From Cristatella mucedo (lineage: Eukaryota; Bryozoa; Phylactolaemata; Cristatellidae): 64,000 bases of DNA. Where the stretch lies: positions 6,023,001 through 6,087,000 of the forward strand of contig WPIO01000016.1 of assembly GCA_009760855.2 (NCBI GenBank), in the 5' to 3' direction. The notes beneath the pieces are model-generated. The model made no database searches and was not told the DNA's origin. It saw only the letters and a list, made by a program, of their open reading frames with translations. A program made the position numbers and the translations under genes. This document shows, piece by piece, positions 57,226 through 64,000 of the stretch. How positions within the stretch are numbered: the stretch's first letter is position 1; every line of letters begins with the position of its first letter.

Positions 57226-57460
57226 ATAGGGTTTGAATCGAAAGGCTCTTCTGACGCTATACAAAAGAGGCTGCTCTAGCAAATTTTCCTCGCATATGCC
57301 TCGCATTTCTCTCTGGTTCGAAAGAATTCGAACCCATCTTCGTGGGTTCAAATTCTGCAGTGGGCGAACCTTTATCGCCGCTGAAAGTGGTGGGGATAGC
57401 CGTAAAGGCTCTTGTGTTGCTATACAAAATAGGCTATTAAATCAGCTAGTATTGTATGTA
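57225..57460 (+). mobile_element. Two SINE-1 pieces in tandem
   Basis: 57235-57275 is a SINE-1 end (AAAGGCTCTTCTGACGCTAT then ACAAAAGAGGCTG). 57340-57455 is a longer piece with the B box GTGGGTTCAAATTC, the GGTGGGGATAGCCGTAAAGG middle and the AATCAGCTAG end. Confidence 0.8.
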
Positions 57461-57639
57461 CTTGCACGGCTGTGACCTACGGAAAGCGAGCGTGGCTTGA
57501 TAAAGTCTCTGAGCTGAGATATTCTTGGCTAATTAATGAATCCATTGGTAGCTTCGTAGTGCTTCTCGAATTTGCCACTTTTCTTTTCGCTTAGTTTGCC
57601 CTCAATTACTCCTGAAGAACAGTGGTTAGATTCGGCTGG

Positions 57640-58113
57640 CATATCAGCTGTGAACAAAATGTTTTGTTGCATGAATGTTGTGGTCAGCGATCGGAAAGCC
57701 TAGCAAGCAATCGGAAATGCTTGTGAGAAGCTGTCCTAAATAATTCCAATAAGAATACATAATGTTCATGAGCTTTAGTAATGCTGGGGCTAGCTGGGAG
57801 TTTCGGAAGCGCCTAATGAAGCAATGGCTCGTTCGAGCAGCACGGGTTAAGTAAAAGGTCAACTTATTTACCAGCTTCACTTCGCAGACGGGAGAAGAAC
57901 TTAGGTCGCAATCGATTTGGGTGGCTTACACTGAGCAATTGTGCCTTGCCTGCAGTACGGCTCCAACCCATGTCGCGTGTCGTACTGAGAGAGCACCTTA
58001 ACCAAGGGTGAGGACCCAGTCACATGGAGTTGGAATTGCAACCACATATCGGTCTGAAGTGACTTACGTATGCCATCAGTTAAGCCGAATCAGATCGTAT
58101 CAACGCAGCTGCT
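57640..58113 (-). repeat. Unnamed repeat family R3, copy 2, left block
   Basis: Reverse match to 38865-39325. Its last 165 bases (from about 57948) are repeated in direct orientation at 58702-58870. Confidence 0.75.
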
Positions 58114-58384
58114 CATTTTGTCCATCTGCAGTATCTCTCTGGGCGTCTGACTTGCTGCTCCCTCTCATAGCAAAGATGGCCGATCCTTCTCCGGGTGTGT
58201 GGCCGCTCTAGGTAGCTCAGGGCAGTGTGCTGCTGTGGCGATGGATTGAAAAATGTGCGGATGCATGGTGGGAGTCACACTCACAGCCAGTTCAAAATTT
58301 GGGAGCGTCTACCGTGCGCAAGTAGCAGTCAATTGAAGGATCAGTCTGTTCGTGCCGAATAAATCTTATACTGAGACCTCAAAC

Positions 58385-58680
58385 CCAGCAAGTCGCAGTC
58401 TGGGTTTAGAGCTAATCACTCCACTGAGTCATCATTGTTTAGGGTGTATAGCGACCTTCTCAGGAATGCAGACCTATGTAAAGTCTCTCTGCTTGTTCTG
58501 CTTGATCTTTCAGCCGCGCCCGATACTATCTATCGCAGAGTCCTCCTTGAGCGTCTCGTATCTCGCCTGGACATTGCTGGCACTGCTCGGCAATGGTTCA
58601 GGTCCTATCTCAGTGGAAGACTCCAGAGTATTGATGTCACTGGAAAAGATCATCTGAGGAACCTCTTAAGTACGGGGTCA
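58385..58680 (+). mobile_element. LINE-A reverse-transcriptase fragment between two R3 blocks
   Basis: Frame VYSDLLRNADLCKVSLLVLL then DLSAAPDTIYRRVLLERL and WFRSYLSGRLQSIDVTG; open over about 85 codons but truncated at both ends. Confidence 0.92.
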
Positions 58681-58696
58681 AACGCCAAGAGAAATT

Positions 58697-59130
58697 AGCC
58701 TTGCCTGCCTGTACGGCTCCAACCCATGTCCCGTGTCGTGCTGAGAGAGCACCTTAACCAAGGGTGAGGACCCAGTCTCTTCGAGTTGGAATTGCAACCA
58801 CACATCGGTCTGAAGTGACTTACGTATGCCATCAGTTAAGCCTAATCAGATCGTATCAACGCAGCTGCTTATTTTGTCAAAAAACGCTAAGAGAAATTGG
58901 CAGGCTGCATCGGCCAGCCTATAACATTTTGAGGATTGATGCTGTTAAAATAGAGCCCACTAGATCTATCGAATAGACTGCTCTGCATTAACGGCGCGGA
59001 TTTTTTTATTATCGTATTTATTTTATGATCTTGATTTATTTTACAATCTATTTATTTTATTATTCTTGATTGCTTCCGTGCTCCTCTGTCGGTTTCATAA
59101 CTGTGCATATTAGTGCATCCGTTATCCATA
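58697..59130 (-). repeat. Unnamed repeat family R3, copy 2, right block
   Basis: Reverse match to 38640-39020, completing the family from the other side. It abuts repeat R2 copy 2. Confidence 0.75.
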
Positions 59131-59149
59131 TTCATATATATCCATATTC

Positions 59150-60490
59150 GCAACGGTTTAGGAAATTGGAATCGAAAAAGCGCCACAGAAACCACGGGTT
59201 TCCGCAAAACAGTTAGACTCTTTGACTGGGCTGTCTATGCCGGAAGCATTTAGTACGAAGAAATTGAAGTGAGCAACGGCTAAAGAATGCCGATGCAATC
59301 TCGATTAGCTGGCCAATCCGTTTGCACTCATCTACGAACGACAGGATCAGTCGCTATAGCGATCGGAAACTACAAATTTAAGAAATAGTATTTTTCACGA
59401 GCAATGTTTGCCGGTGACTATGCCTTGTGCCGCCTCGGCCTAATAGTGAAATTTTGGGGTACACTTCAGGTGAGCCCATTTGCCTTCAAGCGCCACCTGT
59501 CGGTACTGCACGTCGTCCAGTGAAGCTAAGCTTCGTTGCACTGTAAACAATTCGGATCAGTTGCAGCCGCAGGCTGCAAGCGGTACGCTTGGCAGTCACC
59601 GTGAGAGAGCCGGTTGGATGCGATGGATCTAGATCTTGCACTGCAGCGGCACAGCTCAGTTTTGCTAGGATGATTACTTTTTGCTACCGATAAGAGCCAC
59701 TGAGAACCGGTCGAGGGAGCTACAGAAGGAAATACGCACGCACATCTTCAACTGCTTCTATCCGTCAGCCTGTCCGAATCATTCTATGCTAGTGTGCAGT
59801 TAATATCATGGGGCAAGCCGTAATGGTACACTGGGTAAGGTGGTTGCTTTTCACGACCTCGGTCCCAAGGTCGTGGGTTCGAATCCTGCAGCGGATGATC
59901 GTTTATTGCCACTGCAAGCGGTGGTGGTAGCCGCAAAGGCTCTTCCGTGGCTATACAAAAGAGGCTGGTAAATCAGCTAGTTTCAGACATTTTTAGACAC
60001 GCTGTTTACCAGCAGGCAACGGAGCTCACAATATCGTAATATGGCTCTAGGTATTTAAGAAGCATGCTGCCAGCGTGCATACTTGGTGTGTATTAAAATT
60101 CATAATTAACACAAAGATAACTACAGTCACTTTTTTCAAATACCAGCCCGGGAGTTTTTGCAAAGAAAGCCTTGCTAATCTCGCTTCTTGCAACTTTTGC
60201 GTTTTAGCCAAACAGTCGCCCTATTCAAGAGAAGGTCAGGCTCGCTGATCGATTGCATTGCTCGTGACCTCAGTTCCGGCGGATCTACTATCAGGGAACA
60301 CTAACTGCGGAATAGTAACTGTGAGCCGAGGCCGGCCAAGCGCCGAGCTACACATTGCACCTCCACCATCGTCACGGAGCGAGCCATAATTGCTGGACAA
60401 GGTCTACAGCGAGAGCGGTAAGCGTGAATTTGGGGGCAAGACCGAAGGCCTTCCCGAGTCACGTTCACCTGAGGTCTCTCAGGGATTCTC
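59150..60490 (+). repeat. Unnamed repeat family R2, copy 2, with a SINE-1 insertion
   Basis: Collinear with 37235-38400. A SINE-1 copy is inserted at 59818-59985. The terminal direct repeat seen in copy 1 is absent on the right. Confidence 0.78.
59818..59985 (+). mobile_element. SINE-1 copy, best example
   Basis: tRNA-like head with A-box region GTAATGGTACACTGGGTAAG and a perfect B box GGTTCGAATCC (59877-59887). The body is TTTATTGCCACTGCAAGCGG then GGTAGCCGCAAAGGCTC, and the end GCTATACAAAAGAGGCTGGT then AAATCAGCTAG. An RNA polymerase III type-2 internal promoter is implied. Confidence 0.88.
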
Positions 60491-60499
60491 TCAATGCGG

Positions 60500-60940
60500 T
60501 CATGGCCATAGGGACCTCAAGACAAGACTGGTTAAAATCTCCGTGCAAAAATTTAAAGCAGACAAACAAGTATCTTTCAGTGCAGTGCTGGCTATACTAT
60601 CTACTTTATTTCCACCACGACGCTAGCCAGCCAGGGGACCGGAACTCAGCGTCCCTGTTGCTAGACACGAGCCAATGGGAGCTCGACGCTCCGGATGGTA
60701 GCAGGCGACAGGGAGTTGCATGAGTTGAAGAAACAACGTTGACGAGTAACGCTATTCTACTTTCAGCCTCAACGAGAGCGCCAAGCTACTTCATTCCTAA
60801 AAATACATGCATTAATACGTAATGAGCATACTATATATAACATACTATGCGTTGCTTGTGGCAGGTTAGCATTAACTCTGGGTCACTGCTGCCCTGCAGG
60901 CAATTCGTTACACAATCGATTTCTGCGGCCTCGAGATGTT
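60500..60940. other. No gene recognised
   Basis: Plus-strand frames reach 60723, but no family is recognised. Confidence 0.3.
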
Positions 60941-60944
60941 ATAG

Positions 60945-61127
60945 GAGCGATCTTTTCCCCATGTCATGGCCGGGCGCTCCTTGCCAGTAATGCACTGACA
61001 CCTTCGGCTCCTCTTCGGACGCCGCAGGCTCCTGTTCCGCAGCTGTGGTTAGCTCCACCGCCCCCTCGGTCTTAACCAGCGGAAGGAGAAGTGGTCCAAC
61101 AGCCGCCTCCTCTGCACGTATCAACGC
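60945..61127 (-). other. Possible exon, acidic C-terminal-like segment
   Basis: On the minus strand, after an acceptor-like ATACGTGCAG, the frame encodes EEAAVGPLLLPLVKTEGAVE, LTTAAEQEPAASEEEPK and VSVHYWQGAPGHDMGKRSLL, then a stop. It is a GC-rich island cut off by a LINE-A insertion at 61133. It could be a downstream exon of the gene starting at 62389, but nothing proves it. Confidence 0.3.
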
Positions 61128-61132
61128 CGACC

Positions 61133-62245
61133 GGTTTTCACTTCTATGCGGATGACACTCAGTTGTAACTTATTTTTGATCCCTCCCAGCCTTCGAGCAC
61201 CTCAAATTCTCTCAACTCACTTGCTGCATGCGTTGATGACATCCGCGCATAGAAGGTAGCCAATTTTCTAAAGCTAAACGATGGTAAAACTAAATGACTA
61301 GTTATGCGAAAACCCAGTGTGATTCAGAAATTGGAAAGGCTGACGCTCAAAATTGGCTCTGCCAGCATATCTCCTGTTGAATCAGTTTGAAATCTAGGTG
61401 TCATGTTCCAAATGGACCTCTCGTTGCTCAACCACATCAGCTCCACAGTCAAATCTGCCTACTTTCAGCTACCTAACATTAATCAAATTTGGGCTTGTTT
61501 AGATAAGGATACCACGTCTAAGTTGGTCCATGCATTCGTGACATCCCGTCTCGACTTCTGCAACTCACTGCTTACTTACCTACCGGCATGTGCGATCAGG
61601 CGATTGCAGCTGGTGCAAAACTCCACGGTTAGACTAGTCTGTCGTGAGCATCGCCGTTGCCACATCACACCACGTCTCGTCGACCTGCACTGGCTCCCAG
61701 TCAAGCAACGGATTGACTTTAAGGTTTTGTCGCTCACTTTTAGGCCATTTCATCCTTCGGCTCCAGCCTAACTCTCAGATCTACTCCCCCACTAGGCCAA
61801 GCATCGTATCACCAGCTTTTCGGAATCCAACAGTTTACCAATACTTCGTACAAACCTTAAATCCTTTGGAGACCATGCATCAAGTTCGTATGCTCCCAAA
61901 GCCTGGAAATCCCTCCCGTCTTGCGTCAGAACATCCCCTGACTGGATCACATTTAAAAAGAACTTAAAAACACGTCTTTTTAGGACAGCATATGTTGGTC
62001 CCTGTGATTCATCCTTCATGTGCTTATGCGTGCAGAGACTGTGCATGCTGCCACTAACCACACTTGCATGCTGACCCTGTGCATTTCACCCCTAACCTTG
62101 TTATTCATGTTGTTTATCAAGCATGATATTACTCACCATTCAATCGAGTTTCCCTTTGCAGCAAGTGTAAAGCGCCTAGAAAGAGATTGAGTTGTCTGAG
62201 GGCGCTTTAACAGGTGCATTGTTATTATTTTTATTATTATTAATT
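61133..62245 (+). mobile_element. LINE-A copy from the YADD palm to the ATT tail
   Basis: Begins HFYADDTQL at about 61139 and continues through the FLKLNDG block, LGVMFQMDLSL (keeps the base lost at 55605), TTSKLVHAFVTSRLDFCNSL, DLHWLPVKQRIDFK, then the stop, UTR, hairpin with GAGGGCGCTTTAACAGG and ATT/TTATT tail. Stops occur near 61167, 61252 and 61770. Confidence 0.95.
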
Positions 62246-62279
62246 CTTTTCGAATGCTTCGTGCTGCTGCTGCTGCTAC

Positions 62280-62389
62280 CTCCTCGGTCTATCCAGCCGT
62301 CGTTTTACTTGCGAGAACGTCCCTCGTTCTTGCAGCTCCTGCAGCACGCCGTTCAGCAGCCTCATCATGCGGTGTCTCTCGTCCGCCAT
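62280..62389 (-). CDS. Probable first coding exon with a TOF-LisH-like N-terminus
   Basis: The start at 62389 has a strong context (AACATGGCG). The frame reads MADERHRMMRLLNGVLQELQ then ERGTFSQVKRRLDRP. The spacing LxxxLxxxLxxxGxFxxVKxxL matches the N-terminal helix-turn of centrosomal TOF/LisH proteins such as the FOP, CEP20 and OFD1 families. A donor AGGAG|GTAGCA at 62280/62279 keeps this whole segment; an alternative GTAAAA donor at 62308 would cut after TFSQ. Upstream in-frame residues are A-rich and stop soon. A LINE-A tail lies only about 35 bases beyond. The family assignment is pattern-level inference; a chance frame cannot be excluded. Confidence 0.4.
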
Positions 62390-64000
62390 GTTGTTTAGGG
62401 CGAGAACGCATTTTCTGTTCAGCTTATTTTTTTCTAGATCATGATTATTTTTCTTCAAAAAAATAGACTGTCGGCGATTTTATAATTTGTTAATTCGCAG
62501 CTATTTAACGAAACTGGTATATACGAAGCACAGTAGAACATTTTAAAACTATATTTACAATAACCAATCAGCTTTCCGATACGCCAATCCAACGGGTACA
62601 AGAAAAAGCGCCGGAAGTTTTCGGGCGACAGCAAAGAGGGTATTAGTGCAGAGAGCTCAAGCTGATCGAATGCCACGGCCACAGTTTGAATACATCTTTC
62701 AACTCCTTAGCCCTAGGAGGTTCTAGCTAGCATTTCAATGTCTAAAGTTAACTATGACTATATTTGCAATTAGAAAATTGTCTCCTCTTTCCTCCTATTT
62801 TTTGAAAATCACCATTGCTGTAGCCTTGTCCTACGACTGTAAATACGTCACGGAGGTCTCAGTGTCACTGTGATGTCAGGAACAGACAAGCATACTAATT
62901 AAATAGCTAACAAACGTAACTTATAACAGGTGTTGATTAAAGAAGTGCATGATATTTAAGATAATTCCACGGCAATAGAGTATTGAGTAGTACCTAACTT
63001 GCATTACAGTCAAATACTCAAACCCACTTTTAGCGAGCGATAGCTCCAAGAAATCACTCGCGAGCTTGTACCTGATCTGTCCAGAAAATCTGGTTATAAA
63101 AGTTGTGGCTTGATGTGTTTTGATAGGACTGCTGAGTACGTGAGAGCCATCTACTACTTTTCGATACGTCAGAGTGACTACCGAAAATCCTGGCAACCTT
63201 AGACGACAACGCTGCTAAGCAACCGGCAGGTGCGGAGCGGAGGTATCCCTCGGTGCCAACACTATCGGTAAGCCATTTCTGGTTGCCACATCCGTGCCAA
63301 ACGCTTAGCACTGTTCTACATGGCTTTGCCCAACTTGACCACTTTTCCAGTATGAAGATTTGACAAATACTATGCATATGTACATTCAACTTCCCCTCAA
63401 TGTCGAAGCGATACAGGTAAAATTGTTCAACGATTGGTATGGGCAGAAAGCTTAATGCAATCGACTTATTCAGGAACTTTGTAAGCCATACACAATTTAC
63501 GATCGGCCAACAAGATTCTGGTGGCCGCCTATTTCGTGTCGGTGGAAAATAGAATGCAGTCTTTGGTCATGCTACAATAGTTACTGCTCAGGTCTCCCTA
63601 TTGAGAGCTCCTAGTCTTTTCACTTGGACCGAACTGCCGACCTCCTGAGGGCTGGCGTCTGTCTGCAAGTTCTGTACCGTGCCTGGCATGAACTTGTCGA
63701 TAGACCAGGGAGCAAGTTAATGTGGGCATTCCGGTTTCCCTATGCCTGTTTTTATGCGCGACGAGTGGTAGCGTCTAGCTTTGAAAGGTTACCACTGCCA
63801 AGCCACGCTAGATTCGATTAGTCACTGACCGTGAAGCTATTGTTTGCAGTAACCGCTGCCTGTTCTAAGTGATTTCTAGGGGAGTAATGTACGGCCGAGG
63901 CGACTAAAATGATCAAGAAACCAAGGCAATGCTCAGCGAGATGTTTTCTTCGGACTTGTTTATGATTATTTTAACTGATTATGGAGGATTAGAGTTTTCA
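62390..64000. other. Right end of window, no gene recognised
   Basis: Possibly the 5' flank of the exon at 62280-62389. A plus-strand stretch at 62570-62661 (GYKKKRRKFSGDSKEGISAE then SSS-stop) follows an acceptor-like CCAATCAG and might be a terminal exon, but both strands are open and evidence is weak. Frames between 62920 and 63820 are not recognised. Confidence 0.3.

Noticed and set aside
59840-59900. A genuine tRNA gene at the perfect B box
   Set aside because: The same head-plus-tail unit occurs several times in the window with a common non-tRNA 3' part, so it is a SINE.
33080-60490. A large segmental duplication (33-39 kb copied to 52-60 kb)
   Set aside because: R1 and R2 recur in the same order, but the DNA between them (34.1-37.2 versus 54.1-59.1 kb) does not match, R3 is inverted, and spacing differs. 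Independent repeat copies are simpler.

Overview
The window looks like nuclear DNA from an animal, most likely an invertebrate. The signs are spliced genes with GT-AG introns, long (GA)n and (CA)n microsatellites, tRNA-derived SINEs, non-LTR retrotransposons and DNA transposons with target-site duplications. There are no bacterial operons, rRNA genes or CRISPR arrays. Species cannot be fixed from the sequence; a spiralian or flatworm-like genome is a guess. Coding exons are GC-rich islands in AT-richer, repeat-dense DNA. All homology statements come from recognising motifs by eye, not from a search.

Genes. (1) A SCYL3-type gene (SCY1-like pseudokinase) lies on the minus strand. Four coding exons are recognised (9516-9334, 7612-7406, 3855-3597, about 3139-3034), with matching intron phases and GT/AG borders. 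Its introns are filled with LINE remnants and microsatellites, and its HEAT-repeat 3' exons are not seen. (2) A complete, intronless ketohexokinase (fructokinase) frame lies on the minus strand at 17425-16421. (3) A probable first exon with a TOF-LisH-like motif lies on the minus strand at about 62389-62280. A few other exon-like GC islands (30.3-31.2, 34.1-34.7, 41.2-41.4, 46.5-46.8 and 60.9-61.1 kb) are listed at low confidence.

Repeats dominate the rest. The main family, LINE-A, is an L2/CR1-like non-LTR retrotransposon with more than 25 fragments. Its longest copy (54190-56458) carries the reverse transcriptase and a 3' hairpin followed by an (ATT)n tail. A second family, LINE-B, ends in a different tail (GGAGTTACAGACGGAGATACATTA-like). 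SINE-1 is tRNA-derived. SINE-2 is also tRNA-headed and shares its 3' hairpin with LINE-A, which suggests LINE-A mobilises it. DNA transposons include a SPIN-like hAT element (42400-42585) with an 8-bp target duplication inside a LINE-A copy, two hAT-like elements of about 0.8 kb with CAGTGG-type ends (11985-12798, 17642-18464), and three decayed copies of an element with a retroviral-type integrase and a convergent small gene (about 26.4-27.96, 42.7-44.57 and 50.1-51.35 kb; Polinton/Maverick-like by inference). Six further unnamed repeat families appear as pairs.

By region: 1-9.5 kb is the SCYL3 gene with its intronic repeats; 9.5-16.4 kb is repeats; 16.4-17.4 kb is ketohexokinase; 17.5-62 kb is layered, nested transposons with a few possible exons; 62-64 kb holds a probable first exon and its 5' flank. 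The genes have no obvious functional link.
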